Positions 36,300 through 49,522 of a DNA stretch of 64,000 bases are shown here, piece after piece (position 1 is the first letter of the stretch; each line of letters opens with the position of its first letter). This DNA is from Aphidius gifuensis. Lineage: Eukaryota > Arthropoda > Insecta > Hymenoptera > Braconidae. The stretch is taken from positions 19,348,177-19,412,176 of the forward strand of contig NC_057791.1 in NCBI RefSeq assembly GCF_014905175.1, read 5' to 3'. Below the pieces are notes generated by a model that saw only the letters and a list, made by a program, of their open reading frames with translations, was not told the origin of the DNA and ran no database searches. The position numbers and the translations under genes are program-made.

Positions 36300-37373
36300 A
36301 CTAAGCTGGAATTTTAACGTATCACTGATCAATCTCTTAATTTGTTAATACAAATAATTAATTATATTTTCTTTTTTTTTAAATTTTCATTCATTTCTTT
36401 AAATTAATAATTTTTTTTTTTTTAATAACATCAGTCACCTTGAAAAAAGTCGTAAAATTTATTTGCTAATTTTTATGATAATTCTTTCTTTTTTAAATGA
36501 GAGAAAAATTACATTGGTACACTGACATGACCTACTTGTTTTTTAAATAATTGTATTCACTTTTTTTTTTTTTTTTTTTATGTGAACAGGAAAAGTGACA
36601 ACATTATATATTGTATAATAAAAAGTTCCGTCTGCTTGATCACTAATTTTGTAACAGGGATTACTACCACGGAAATATCAACATTTGACACTTAATTTAA
36701 TATTATTTTTAAATATTTCATTGTCAACAAATAATCAATTTGACATTTCTTTTTTGTTTATTTATTATTAATTTATAATGATGCTTGGCTTGATAAATAC
36801 TTAGTAATAAATGTGTCAATTCGTGTTTATCATCATGAATAATCAACAAGTACATTCAATGCACATGAAAAAATAAAATTTCATTTCTAGATCAATCGAT
36901 TGTGTCCCTATTTTTTTCAACCATATCAAATAAAAAAATCAAGTAAATCAACAACTTAAAAAAAATATTTATATATATAAATTTTTTTATTTATTATATT
37001 GTAAAAAAAATATACAACAATTATCATATTATTCTTAAAAATCTAATCATTCACACAGTGATATCAATTTTATAAAAGAGAGAAAAAAAAAAATAGTTTT
37101 AAACATGATTCAGAAAGTCAAAAAAAAAAAAAAATTAAAAAGAAAAATTAATTCAATTATATTTTATGTTACAAAAAGAAAAAATTAATTGTTGTTATTT
37201 TATAATAAGCATAAAATTAAAAAATTCGAAAAGAAAAAAAAAACAGTTACTGTTAATTAATTAAAAAATACTAGATTGACACACATCTTAATTATAATTT
37301 TTTTTTTACATATTTGTTAAAAAAAATTGAGGTAATTATAGTTATATGACAATGGTATAAATATTATTAATTT
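36300..37373. other. Spacer between nanos and the protease homologue pair
   Basis: A/T homopolymers. It includes the nanos 3' UTR at the right. No gene was seen. Translational-control elements expected in a nanos 3' UTR could not be recognised by eye. Confidence 0.5.
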
Positions 37374-39705
37374 TTAATAGTAAAATGAGTATAAAGGACA
37401 ATATTTAATTGTATGAGAATTGTCACCACTAACTCCACAGATAGGACACTTGTAAGCTCTATAAAAATACAAAAAAAAAAAATAAAAATAAAATAAACAA
37501 ATAATAGAAAATAATTAGTATATATTAATGATGAATAATCGTTAGTTAATTGTAAATTGATTTCGATATTTACCTGAGAATTGGGCAACGAATGATACCA
37601 TCAGTGTCTTTTAAAATATGACATTTGTATTCGATTGGTGATTTTCCATTGTTTCTACAGAAAACACATTCAGATGGACCCTTCTTCTTCTTACGTCTTG
37701 GACTGATGACAGTGTCATCAAGACAATCATCAGATGATTTATCAGGAACATACTCGAAATCACGTCCATTGTGGCGAAAATCTTCTCGAATTTCTTCAGC
37801 TAAAATACAGAAAAAAAATTAAATAATAAATGTTTATTTTATAAACAAATTAATTGTTTATTTTCTTATTTTATTAGGTTGTTTATGCTATTGTTTAAAT
37901 AATAATAATAATTATTATTGTGTGAAAATAAAAGACAAATTGAAATTAAATTATAAAGAAAATTCAAGATAGAAAAAAATATTACAAATTAACTTTACTA
38001 TTTGATAAAAGTGAATTATTATAAACAAAAAAAAAAAATACTTAAAGTAATACTTGAAATATTTTCAAGTATCAAATTTCATGTAATAAAAATTGGGTGG
38101 TATAGACATAAATTAATTTGACATTTAAGTACTATTTTAATATATATTTCTTTATTTTTCTTGGTAAATGCAAGTTTGTTTATTTTACATTGAAAAATAG
38201 TAAAGTCGTAAAATAGTAAAATTTCAAAAAGAAATAACATTAAATTTTAAAACACATATTGTTGACACATTTTTTGTAACTTGTCCTTGAACAAAGAAGA
38301 AAAAAAGAAAAAAAAAAAAAACAATTTTCAAGTATTTACCAAAAAATGGGGGTAACTTTGAGGGAAAAAATAAAAAAAAAATAAAAAAAAATACTTGTTG
38401 AATATATAAAGTCGTAAAAACCAAAAATGGTAAATCGTATTAAGCGTGAAGAAAGACAATGTGATTTTTATTTTTTATTTTTTTTTTTTTTTTTGAGGGC
38501 CTAGACAATATGAAGGACAAAAAATTTATCTTGATATATAGGGGTCTTTGTTTACCGTATTTTAATGGTGATGTTTTGCAGATGCCAATAAAAATTACAT
38601 GAAAGAAAAAAAATGGTAAAAAAAAAAAACGAATAGAAAAAAAAAAAAAAAAATACTTTGAGACATTTTTAACATGTGTTTTTGCACCACCCAGGTATCG
38701 ATGGGCAAATACGCTATTATGCTGTGGGCCCGTTAGGTCACGGACAACGGGTCGCAAAGAAAAACTTCTGTTTTTTTATTTAAATAATAAAAAAAAATAA
38801 AAAAAAATAAAAATAGACCTCTGTTTTCTTGAAATTTTAACAAAGAAAATATTTTATCTAGAATTTTCCATCGTTTAACAAAGAAAATACTTGAACCTTT
38901 TATTTTTAATTTTTTTTCATAATTAAAGATTAAAAAAAAATTTAGTAATTAAAATTTAATTAGACAATTTTAAAATATAAATCACTGATAAATAATTATT
39001 TTTAAATATCAAAATTATTGTTTATAAATCATCACGTACAGAATTTTTTTTTAACTTTGAAATTTGATACAAATAAAAATATCGAATAATCTCCTACAAT
39101 GATAAAACTGATAAGCCATCAAAGTAAAAAAAAAAAAAAAATACAAATAAATTATTAAAAACATTAAATGACTCGTGTGGGAATGATGACGACGATTGAT
39201 GACGATGTGCCGATACTGCCGATGAAACAAAACAAAAATATGTTGCCTCCTTTTTTATTGTTATTTTAAAATCATAAAAACAAGTTGTGACTTGTCACGC
39301 ATCAAAGTGACCAACAAGCCCCCCTATTATATCCGCAAGATTAAATACCATATTAAAATATATAAATAGTATACTAAATATCAACACTTTGACAATACTA
39401 AATTAATAAAAATTAATACTTGAAATACTAATGACACTGTTGTATTTTTATCAACAAATTAATCAACATTTTTTTGCAACAAAATAAAATTTATACAGAC
39501 TTTTAAATTAAAAAATAAGTTGATTTTTTGATGAATTAATGAATAAATAATTTAATTGATAAATCAAGTACTTACCACTTGGTTGAACTGGTTGTTTGAT
39601 GATTGATAAATCGGCAAATAGACGTTTCAATTCATCTTCAAGACTTGCATTGTGTGGATAATAAACAAATTGTTCAAAAGCTGGTACAAAACTAATTTCA
39701 CTCAT
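37374..39705 (-). CDS. nos: Nanos, CCHC-type zinc-finger translational repressor
   Basis: Exons 39705-39576, 37799-37574 and 37458-37374 give 441 nt and 146 aa. The C-terminus carries both nanos C-C-H-C fingers: CVFCRNNG ... YKCHILKD ... IIRC, then CPICGVSGDNSHTIKYC. Nanos works with Pumilio (and Brat in flies) on 3' UTRs to repress translation in the posterior embryo and germ line. The N-terminal part (MSEISFVPAFEQFVYYP) and the basic run PRRKKKGPSE are short, so the protein is far smaller than Drosophila Nanos and closer to the compact nanos of other insects. The last intron interrupts the Arg-Ala between the two fingers. The first intron is 1.8 kb. The start is the only ATG in the exon with an open frame. 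Confidence 0.95.
37800..39575 (-). other. First intron of nanos
   Basis: Mostly A/T tracts. One foreign-looking GC-rich patch at 38683-38762 includes CTGTGGGCCCGTTAGGTCACGG, just over 20 bases of mixed sequence, with no repeat partner found. A palindrome around ATACTTGAAATATTTTCAAG lies at about 38051-38074. No coding exon was supported. Confidence 0.5.
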
Positions 39706-40076
39706 TTTAATTATTTAATAAAATACAATTAAATTAAAAAAAAATATTAATTAATTGATCGATTGATTGATTGATTAATTGACAATGTGTTGGTATTTGT
39801 ATATTTTTTTGACGATTTAAATTTCAAGATCGATGTGAATCCTTTGACTAAACATTCAAGAAGAACTTGAAGATGAAGATGAAGTGAGCTTGAAGGCTTG
39901 ATCTTGAAGCACCCACGGGCCGCTGCGTGTGGACACAAATTAAAAGGGTGGGGATTATAGGGCTGTCGTTGGCTCGTGCCACTCGAGAATCGAGGAATTC
40001 AGAGAAATTCATCGGGGTAAGGCCCCAAAGCTGGAAAAAAAAAATAAAAACTCTATTTGCACCACGCTGCACTGAC
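39706..40076 (-). promoter_or_regulatory. nanos upstream/leader region
   Basis: A markedly GC-richer region than its surroundings (about 39900-40075), immediately 5' of nanos on the minus strand; probably the promoter. No clear TATA box was seen. Confidence 0.35.
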
Positions 40077-40635
40077 TATTTTTTTTTTTTTTTTTTGTTT
40101 TTTTTTCTCTCTCAGTTCAACTGCAAGACGTAAGGGTGTTTCTTTTTTTTTCTTTTTTTTTTTTTTTTTAAATTTTAAATGTGGTTTTGAACGTGAGTCA
40201 ACGCGTGCGCACTAAGACTCAAAAATTTCAACGCACTTTTGTGCACTTCTGGTTGCTTCTGGCGTTTTTTTTTTATTTTAGTGCACAGTGTTAGACAAAA
40301 AATATTATCATTATTGAAATGCTGAAATATTTCTAAATACAAATTGAATTGTTATCTATTTTTTTTTTTTTTTTTGTTTTTTTTTCTCTCTCAGTTCAAC
40401 TGCAAGACGTAAGGGTGTTTCTTTTTTTTTCTTTTTTTTTTTTTTTTTAAATTTTAAATGTGGTTTTGAACGTGAGTCAACGCGTGCGCACTAAGACTCA
40501 AAAATTTCAACGCACTTTTGTGCACTTCTGGTTGCTTCTGGCGTTTTTTTTTTATTTTAGTGCACAGTGTTAGACAAAAAATATTATCATTATTGAAATG
40601 CTGAAATATTTCTAAATACAAATTGAATTGTTATC
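40077..40635. repeat. Two tandem copies of a 279 bp unit
   Basis: Copy 1 is 40077-40356 and copy 2 is 40357-40635, with the flanking T-tract running on to about 40654. Landmarks recur exactly 279 bases apart: CTCTCTCAGTTCAACTGC at 40107 and 40386, and the GAGTCAACGCGTGCGC block. By eye the two copies are identical except for one T in a homopolymer. The repeat sits upstream of nanos and downstream of TMEM230. Near-identity means a very recent duplication or an assembly artefact at the long T-runs. Confidence 0.9.
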
Positions 40636-40654
40636 TATTTTTTTTTTTTTTTTT

Positions 40655-41156
40655 CATAACTAATTGATATAAATTTTATAATTTTTTAAAAGCAATTTAA
40701 TTTGTCATTTTACTTTGATTATTGTTGATTTTTTTTTTCCAATTTAAATTAAAGATAATAATTATTTTCCTTCGTGATATAATTCTATTTACTATTTTTT
40801 AAATTGTTTATTTAATTATTCTTATTTATAAATAATTTAAAAAGTATTTTTATTGGTTTAAAAAATTTATAAATTTGCGTCTATTTTATTTTTAATATTT
40901 TATTGAAACACACACACGTAAATTTACAAATAAGGTACATTAAATGACCTTATTTAAGATAAATGCAATTATTATTATTCATTAATAATAAATTTTAAAA
41001 TAATTTAATACGTATTTTATTTTTAACAAGTAAAAAATAAAAATATATTTATGATTGATAATATTGAATTTGTGTGTTGGTTTGTAGCATGATAAATTAA
41101 TTTACAAAAGCACATAGTGGCATATTTTTATGTACAATAATATTATGATATTAAAT
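40655..41156. other. AT-rich spacer
   Basis: 3' flank of TMEM230 on the right. Nothing else was recognised. Confidence 0.5.
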
Positions 41157-42526
41157 TTAATCAAATTCTGGAATATCATCAAATGAATAGCCTGGTACTT
41201 GTCTGTATGCCATAAGTGCAACTCTCACATGATATGCGCCAGGTATAAACATAAGTGCGCCCAATATTATTAGTGGCCACATTCTATCACCATACTATTA
41301 ATAAAAAATAATAAAAAAATACATTATTATTTTATGAAACTATTAAATTTATAATTAAGTTAATTATTTAACCTTGGAATCAATATGACCACTGATTATT
41401 AAACTTCCAATGATGAGCATCACAGTACCACCAATGAATAACAACGAAGCTAGACCAATTGCTTTCCATGGTATTTTAACTGGTGGACCCACAAACTAAA
41501 ATTTAAAAAATAATAATTAGTATTTTTTAATTATCAATTAACAAATGTTTAAATTTTATAGTAATATTATTTATTTACCTGTGAATCGACATAGCCATGA
41601 TCAGTTTCAGTCAACTGTGTGTAATCCACGTTTTCAAATATTCTTTCACCGTTGTTTACTAATTTTCTTTTTGACATACTAAAACCGTACTGTATTGAAT
41701 CTAAAAAATAAAATTCATTATTATTTTTTTAAAATTTAATATATATATATTATTATAAAACAACAATGGATTCAAGTAGATTAGTAGAACAAAAAATAGA
41801 ACAACTGTCTTGCGCACTTATTTATCATAAATAAATTATATTCAATATTGCAACATGTTGTATACTAAAATATTAAATTAAAAAAATTATTTTATAAATA
41901 AAAAGATATTAATAAAGCTGGGTAATTAATTGTAATTGAAAAAAAAAAAAATTAAAACAAGCTTGCAATTGTTTAAATAGATTTTAAAAATTGATGAATT
42001 CATGACAATGAATAATAACGATTGTTCCACTTTGAAAGTATTAATTAAAAAATTTAATTATTTAAAAAAAAACAAACGTGATTCATTGAGCTTGAGTAGA
42101 GGATCCAGGATGACAAATAAATAATATTATTAAAATGAAAATAAATTATTTTAACTTGTTGTAACAATTAACACTTGAATTGCGTTGTTGATTTTTGATA
42201 AAAAAAATATACTGATGATGTACATGGCGCTGTTGTCCAGGAGTTAATGATTTAAAAAAGTCAATGATTTTTATTTTTTTCTGGGAATCTATTTAACCAG
42301 CAGGTGATGATTTTCTTATTTTTATTTTCAACTCAATTTAATAGCTATCAGCTGATTTTCTTTTGAATAATTTATCATATTAAAAGAAATTTATTTTCCA
42401 TTAAAAAATTAAAAATAAAACAAAATCACCGATTGGAATAAATAATAATTGTGTAAATTATTTTTAAGATGTAATAATTTATCAGAAAAATTACAATTTA
42501 CCTCGTCGAAACCATGTTTTCCACAT
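41157..42526 (-). CDS. Tmem230: TMEM230 family two-helix membrane protein
   Basis: Exons 42526-42502, 41700-41579, 41495-41373 and 41294-41157 give 408 nt and 135 aa. Two membrane segments are seen, PWKAIGLASLLFIGGTVMLI and MWPLIILGALMFIPGAYH. The signature ends, Pro-Gly-Ala-Tyr-His-x-Arg-x-Ala and GYSFDDIPEFD at the C-terminus, match human TMEM230, a protein of secretory/recycling and synaptic vesicles. The family-conserved part starts at the second ATG, 41677 (MSKRKLVNN, 119 aa). The spliced leader also has an in-frame upstream ATG at 42526, adding MWKTWFRRDSIQYGFS, and I used it because it is the first AUG in a good context. Human TMEM230 also has a longer N-terminal isoform. Confidence 0.88.
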
Positions 42527-42559
42527 TTTTTCCACAAAACTGTTCAACAAACTAAAAAT

Positions 42560-43640
42560 ATTTTACAATTTTCACTGTTTAAAATATAATACTAACTATT
42601 TAAACCTCATCACTAATTAATTTTATTATTATTTATAATAATATTTGCTAAATGTTTATATTTTTTAGATACCAAAAACATTTTACATGTGAAATATATT
42701 TAGGGGTTGATATTTTTGTGACGTGTGTTTGTAAATAATCGATCCTGGGTAAAACGATTGCGACGTTTACAGCGCACATTTTCCATGCCCAGTATAAAAT
42801 TAAAAAATAAAAAAAAAAAAAAAAAAACCATACAACAATTAATTAAAATTTAATCAAATCATTTGTATAATAATTATTTTTTTTTTAAACACAAAATCAT
42901 GGTGAAAAAGTTTACTTGCAAACTTCTGCTCATCAATGTTCATCAAATTTATTTCATTAACCCATTTCACGTGAGTTTTTATGAGATTAGACGATAAGTC
43001 AATAGTCTTTCATTATCAAGTCAATTTTAAACTATTATTATTTATTTTATATTTTATCAAAAAACGATTGAATTAAATTAAATTGACGCATTAGCTATCC
43101 AGCTTCAAGAATAATCAACAATGACAGTATTAAATTGGACGAAAAAAAAAAAAAATTAATAAGCTTTTTATATTTTGGGATGGTCATAGTGATGTACTAT
43201 TGTCTATTACACGTGGATGTTAAAAAAAATAATTAAGGGATGAATTTAACAAGCGCAAGCGCAATTAAACAAAAAAAAAACAAAAATTTAAAATTTATTT
43301 TTCTTAAAATCTTTAATAACAAATTATTATCTTGCGTATATTTCATAAAATAAATTATAATAATTATAAATAATAATAATAACAATTGTTATTAAATTTA
43401 TTGTTTAAAAATAATAATTATAATTTAATATAAAATACGCATGAGCAGATGAGAGAGCAGAAGGAGCATACGGTCTGAGCGTAATGTAACTCGCAGTTGT
43501 GTTGGCGCATTGATAAAAGAAAAAAAAAAAAAAAAATTATTTGGAGGGGTTGAAAGTGGTGGTAGAAAATAAGAGGGTTGGTGTATGATGTATTGGGGTG
43601 GTTTTAGTTCAGTGCGGGTTCTGAGGGCGGTGAGGGAGGT
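42560..43640. other. Divergent spacer between TMEM230 (-) and the GNAT gene (+)
   Basis: Promoters of both genes must lie here. On the TMEM230 side, a mixed-composition patch at about 42715-42790 includes GACGTG and ATCGAT strings. On the other side, a patch from about 43440 to 43700 has TTCAGTGCGGG (about 43608), an initiator candidate. No gene was seen between them. Confidence 0.4.
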
Positions 43641-44027
43641 TTTCTTTATTTATAAAAAAAAAACTACGTACATTTGACGACAGATAAGCGCACAAGGCAG
43701 CCCGGCTGCTCAATATTATTTATAACAAACAAATAAATTATTATTAAATATTTATTTTATAATAATTAATTGTATTTTTAGAAAAAAAAAACTTTGAGAT
43801 ATTGCACCGGGCTTGCCTTTGCGTTGATTTTAATTTGTTGTAAATAGTGCAACTGAAAAAATATATTTGTATATATTTTTTTTTATCGATTAAAATTTTG
43901 TAATTAATTTGAATATTGATAAAAGTTCTGATAAAATTATTGGTGTTTTTTTCCAAATTAACAACAAGATATTATCTTGGTAAAATCATCCCTCCAGCAA
44001 ATCCGTCGCTGATCGTCTAGTCTCAGG
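43600..44027 (+). other. Non-coding first exon of the GNAT gene
   Basis: The region ends in a strong donor (TCTCAG then GTAAATC at 44028). The next acceptor (TTACAG) is at 45055, seven bases before the ATG, so the leader is interrupted by a 1 kb intron. The 5' limit is a guess from the initiator-like sequence near 43608. Confidence 0.4.
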
Positions 44028-45062
44028 TAAATCAATAAATATTTCATTCAATTTTTGTTTTTTTTTTTTTTTTAATTGTTATCTTTTGTTGTTTTTTTAA
44101 ACAATAAATTTCAAGTGTGGCTAATTAATTAGTGTTTTTTTTTTGTTTGTTGATAATTAATTTGTATTTATTTGTTGTAAAGATTTAGGAAAAAATATAT
44201 ACTTTGTTGGGTTAATTGATTTTTAGACCGGCGTTTGTTGATTGAACCAGCAGCTGTTTAATAACGTAAAAGAGGGGATCAAGTACAAGGGTTGTTTGCT
44301 CAAAGAGTCAAATTTTTTTGCCAGCATTTTAAACAATATTTTTTTTTCATATAAATTTATGATAAAAATCATTCACACACGAAATTTGTCAATGAAAGTC
44401 TTTTTTCTTTGTTGATTTTTTGTTTAGTCATTGTTTAATTGTAAAACTAGTTTAAAAAAAAATATTAAAAAATTCATATTGTTTATAAAATCAAGGTAAA
44501 TTTATTGTTTATGAATTTTATTATATTTTAGTGTTAAAAAAAAATTGAAAATTCAAATATATAGGTATTATTCAAAATAATTTTTAAATTTGAATTTTTT
44601 ATTCTTGTTTTTTAGCTTTAATTTTCATTGAAATTTGATAATTTAGAGATAATTGATAATTGATTTGTTCAGAGCTATAAATTGTGAGTATAAAAATTGA
44701 TGAAAAAAAAATTATTTTTTTATAAAATTTGTAATAATATTGAGGGTGGGTTGACAAACGTTTGTCAAATATAAAGTACTTGTGACTCAACGAGAATATA
44801 AATTGATTGTCAAATTGATATCTCTTTTAAGAAGCTAAATAATTTTATTTTCCCTTGATACAAAAAAAAGTAATAGATTAAATGCTCAGCCATATTATTT
44901 TTTATTTTCTTTTTAAACTCTTATTTTTTATAGCTCAATTCATAAAAATATTTATGTATAATCCAATTTTTCAAAGTATTTTTTCTCCTTAAAACTTCAA
45001 GACTAATACCTATATACTAAATGATTTAAAATTATGTTTTTTTTTTTCATTACAGAGTCAAT

Positions 45063-47323
45063 ATGGAAGGTCCAATTGAACGAGGTAGAAATTTTCATCT
45101 ACTTGGTGATGATGAATTGCCAAAGCTATTGGAATTTTTAACTGGACATTTACCCGAATCACTAAAAGTAAGTTAAATTCTCAATGATATTGTATTTAAT
45201 AAAAAAAATTATAAACTAATATATTTTATTTATTTATCCTAGAGAAATTATAACAATAGAAAAAAGACATTTTTAAATAATCCAATCACAGCAAGATGCA
45301 TTAATTAATATCAACGTTAAAAAAATAAAAATAACGACTTGGCACTCATCAAGTTGTATAAATTTCTCAAAGTTTTTTAACTAGTAAATTACTGGTTGAA
45401 CTTTTAAAACATTTAATGTTTATAAAATTTCCATTGATTTGTTTTTTCTATTTTTTATATTTATGTCTAGGGCCAAGGTCACACGTGACATTATTTTTTA
45501 TTATCAAAAAATCGACGCATTGCGACCACCCTAAAGATCAAGAAAATAAATTTTTCTTTTTACATATAAATTTCTTAAATTTTCTTAATTAATTATCATA
45601 AAATATATTAAATTAATTAACAATTAGGATAAATATTTATTTTAAAATATAATATCCAAATATTATTTTAATAAAAAAAAATAGAAAAAACAAAAAATCA
45701 TGATTGACAATTTGACATGCAAAGTTCATTGATTATTTTGATTTTGCATTTTTACTGCAATAATATTTACTTTTTTCTATTATAAATATATATATTTAAA
45801 AAATAAAATTTTTTACACGTGTGCGTCAATGACTTGACCTTGACCGTATGATGATTTGCCATTTTGCCAAGTTATTAGAATTAACTGCATTGTTTTAAAT
45901 TATTATCAGGATCATAATGTCGTGTTAAGAATTTAAACACGCATATCACACAAATATCTATTATTATAAATTCATTAATAACATTATTATTATTTTTATT
46001 TTTGCAATATTTTTAGTTTCAACAAACCGTCCTGACTTATATGAAAAATAAAGTTTGGGATTTTTATTTTTACGTTGATGATGATTGGCCAAATGTACCA
46101 ATATGTTTGCATTTTCCAGGAATGACACAATCTGTAAGTTATTTAATTTATTAAAATTAAATTAATAAATAAATTTACCTTTTTTAAATTAACAAATAAT
46201 AACGTCATTTAAATAAAACCCTAAAAAGAAAAAAAAAATGATTGATGAAAAAAAATAAAATAATGATAAGAAGAAATATAATATAAATTTTCCAGTGTTT
46301 ATTAAAAAACAAAAAATACAATTGGCATGTCTCAGCCGAACGGTCTACTGTACGAGAGTTTTGGAGTATTCTGTCCAACAAAAAACCTGGATTGTCTGCA
46401 TCAACTACGAAGTGAGGACATGCTGATCAATTGGAGCAAACCATTGTACATAAATTTTGTTCATTGTGAAATAGCTAAAGAGTTATTTAATCTTTATGAG
46501 GATACTGGTAAAATTGAACAAGTACTTGGTGATGTATGGGCATGTAAAGAATTAAAATATCAAGATGAACATGATGAAGAAGATGATGATGATGATGACA
46601 ATTCAACTGATGGAAAAGTGTTACAATTATGTGCTGAACATGCTGAAAGTATACATGAATTATATCCAGCAAATGATATGGAATGTCATGAATTATTTTT
46701 ACGTTTAATTAAATTATTGCCAGCAGCTGGTGTATTTGTTGATGGTAAATTAGCAGCATGGATGATACAATCATATTATGGTGCAATGTTTTCAATGCAA
46801 ACAAAACCAGAATATAGAAGAAAAGGATATGGAACACGTTTAGCAAGGTAAACGCATATATATTTAATTTAAATTGTTGATTATTTATAAATATATTTTT
46901 ATTTAAATGATTATTAGGTACCTGACAAGAGTTGTTGTTGATCGAGGCTATACACCATTTGTTGTAATACGACCAGAAAATGAAGCTAGTCAAAGTTTAT
47001 ATAAAAAATTAGGCTTCTGTAAATTATATCAAACAGTTAGAGCAACATTTATACCATATGGTTATAATGAATGTATTGATAATAGTATCACTTGTTTTGT
47101 TGATGCTGTTAGAAATATTAAAATTGATAATAAAATTGTTGATGAATTTGAAAATGATAATATTGAGCAAGATGATACCAAGGAAAATAATAAAAATTGT
47201 ATTATCAAGTGTATTGAAAATATTGACCATCAACATATTGATGATAAAAAAATTATTTGTGATGAAGATAATGATGTGACATGTGATGATGCACAAGTAC
47301 CAGACAGTGGTGGTGATGACTAA
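45063..47323 (+). CDS. GNAT-fold N-acyltransferase, glycine N-acyltransferase-like
   Basis: Exons 45063-45167, 46017-46133, 46336-46847 and 46918-47323 give 1140 nt and 379 aa. The third exon starts after TCTCAG at 46335, not at the tempting TTCCAG at 46295, because only the former keeps frame. The N-terminal half resembles the GLYAT-like N domain (LINWSKPLYINFVH). The C-terminal half is a GNAT/FR47-type fold: MFSMQTKPEYRRKGYGTRLA gives the acetyl/acyl-CoA-binding R/Q-x-x-G-x-G/A loop, and ENEASQSLYKKLGF is the conserved helix near the end. It should transfer an acyl group from acyl-CoA to an amine; the substrate is unknown. Oddities are an acidic insert (DEEDDDDDDNSTD) and an Asn/Asp/Ile-rich, probably disordered, tail of about 70 residues. 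The leader exon lies 1 kb upstream. Confidence 0.9.
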
Positions 47324-47338
47324 TTTAATATTTATTAT

Positions 47339-47344
47339 AATAAA
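47339..47344 (+). terminator. Polyadenylation signal of the GNAT gene
   Basis: AATAAA 16 bases after the stop codon, followed by a T-rich stretch. Longer 3' ends are possible. Confidence 0.5.
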
Positions 47345-48600
47345 GTAGCTTTTTCATTTTATTATTGAATTTTTTTTATGACAAAAAGAAAAAACAAAAT
47401 CATATCTAATTTTTTTGTTGTTTTAATTTGATGATTGTGTCTTCCTTTTTTGTTTTTTTTTTTTTTTTCGAATATTGATATTGGTCAAACACCAAGTAGA
47501 TTTTTTTATGATAAATTATTAAGAAGAGGTCCCGGTGTATTTATTAACCTACATCATATCATATTTTTTGAAATGAAAAAAATCTAAAAGATAAATAAAA
47601 TATACATAAATAATAATTGCGTATAGATTCAGGTTCAAGACCAAAGATGCAGTTGTAAAATGAACCAAAAAAAAAAAAATTAACCGAGCCTTTTTTTTTT
47701 TTAATAGTAATTGTGAGTCATGGTTGGTGAAAGCAATCTGTGATTATTATTTCTTTGTATATATAAAAAATATTGAAACATAAAATATTGTAAAATTGTG
47801 AAGTAGTATTATTGATTCAAAAATTAATTATCGAACAAGAAAATTTTCCGGGGCCTCGAGGAGATACGTAAAATTTTGAAATAAAAAATTAATAATAATA
47901 GTAATGAATATATTTATTGTAATTAAAATTATATGACCAACTCAAATTTAATATTTTTTTTTGGATTTTAAATTATTTAGTTTTTTTTTAATTATCAAAA
48001 ACTAATTATTATTAATTTTACCGCGAAAATTAAAGACGGGTTAATTATACACATGCAAAAAAAAATACAAAATAAAATTATTAAAAAAATATTCCGGCTC
48101 GATTGATGATAAAAATATTTTGAAATTCACATTTTGCTAAATTTTTTTGATCAATTTCTAAATACCATAAATCTATTTGAAATTATTAAAATGATTCATT
48201 AACTTGATTAAATTGCAAATGAATAAAGTTTTATAATTTTAATTGATAATAAAGTTTCTAATTTTTTGCAAATGATGGAGAATCTTTTGGAGACTTGCCA
48301 ATTTGATTGACAATTGAATAAAAATAAACTCGAGTCGGAATAAAAAGCCACTGATAATCTTTATAATTATCAAAATAAATTAAAAATTAATTATTTATTT
48401 ATTAATAGAAGTGAATAAATTAATTTAAATAAAAAAAAAAATGTCTCTCTATTATTTTTGTTTTTATTATTTGAACAATTTATCACTTGCCATGAGGGAC
48501 ATGCTGTGATAACTTAATCCAATTTATTTAATTTATTTATAATAATAATTTTTAAATGATATAAATATTAGTAGCTTAAATAAATTTATAAAGATGCCTT

Positions 48601-48712
48601 TGGCACACAGTAAAATGAAAAATTATTAAATTATTAAATAATAATTTTAATCTAAATATATAATCGAAATATTTTTATTATTTTAATAATTCATTGTACA
48701 AACTGTGTGCCA
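48601..48712. repeat. Long hairpin with perfect 11 bp terminal inverted repeat
   Basis: TGGCACACAGT at 48601-48611 and ACTGTGTGCCA at 48702-48712 are perfectly inverted. Pairing can continue inward through AATGAA and AATTATTAA strings, giving an imperfect stem of about 30 bp with an A/T loop. It could be a tiny MITE or a structured RNA. No target-site duplication is evident. Confidence 0.5.
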
Positions 48713-49522
48713 GATACGAAGATTAAAAAATTAATTAATTTAATTTTTTTGAGATGGATATAATGATGAAAAAAAAATATTTTAAAAAAAAAAAGATTTG
48801 TGATTAATAAGTACTTGTACCCTTCCAGGAATATTAAGTCAATTAGAATTATCTAGAGAAAAAAAATCATTTAAAAAACTTTTTGCAATAATCTTTCACG
48901 AAACTAATATCTTTTTTTTAATTAACAAATTAATTGTTTATAAAAAAAAAAAATACTTAAAAATTGACACCAATATTTGTACAGTAATTTATTAAATTTA
49001 TTACTTTTTTTTTTTAATTTTTATTCCGCTAATATTGTTAATAAAAAATAGCACATTTACTCAAAAAAAAGAAAATAATTTAACTCAATAAATAATGTCT
49101 CTTTTTGTGTACGAGAGAGACACACAATAATAATTGTTAAAAAAAAAATATTTGTTGTGAAAAAAAAGAGCAACGAAGTATCTATAAAATTGGCGAATGA
49201 AAAATTTTTTGAATAAATAATAACAACGCTGGGTAATAAACAAAAAAAAAAAAAAATTATAATTATAGATTATATATTAATGAGTTTAAAATTAAAAAAA
49301 AAAAAAATTATTTAATTTATCTCGCATTTTAGAGGCCTAATTAACACAAAAATAAAAAAAATTGTTTAAAAAAAAAAAAATACAACAAACACCTCATAAA
49401 AATTGTGTAAAAATTAAAAATAAATGAATAAATAATTTCTCTTTTATGCACAAAATTATTAAAAATATTATTTTTTAAAATAAAACCTCAATTTGTGTTT
49501 ATAAACAAAATTAAACAAGAAA

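Noticed and set aside
46327..46335. ATG at 46327 as the start of a separate 174-residue protein
   Set aside because: ATGTCTCAG ends in a splice acceptor. Joining the upstream exon to 46336 keeps frame and restores a normal GLYAT-like N domain.
46296..46400. Acceptor TTCCAG at 46295 for the third GNAT exon
   Set aside because: In phase 0 it reads into a stop after about 40 residues and loses the conserved frame.
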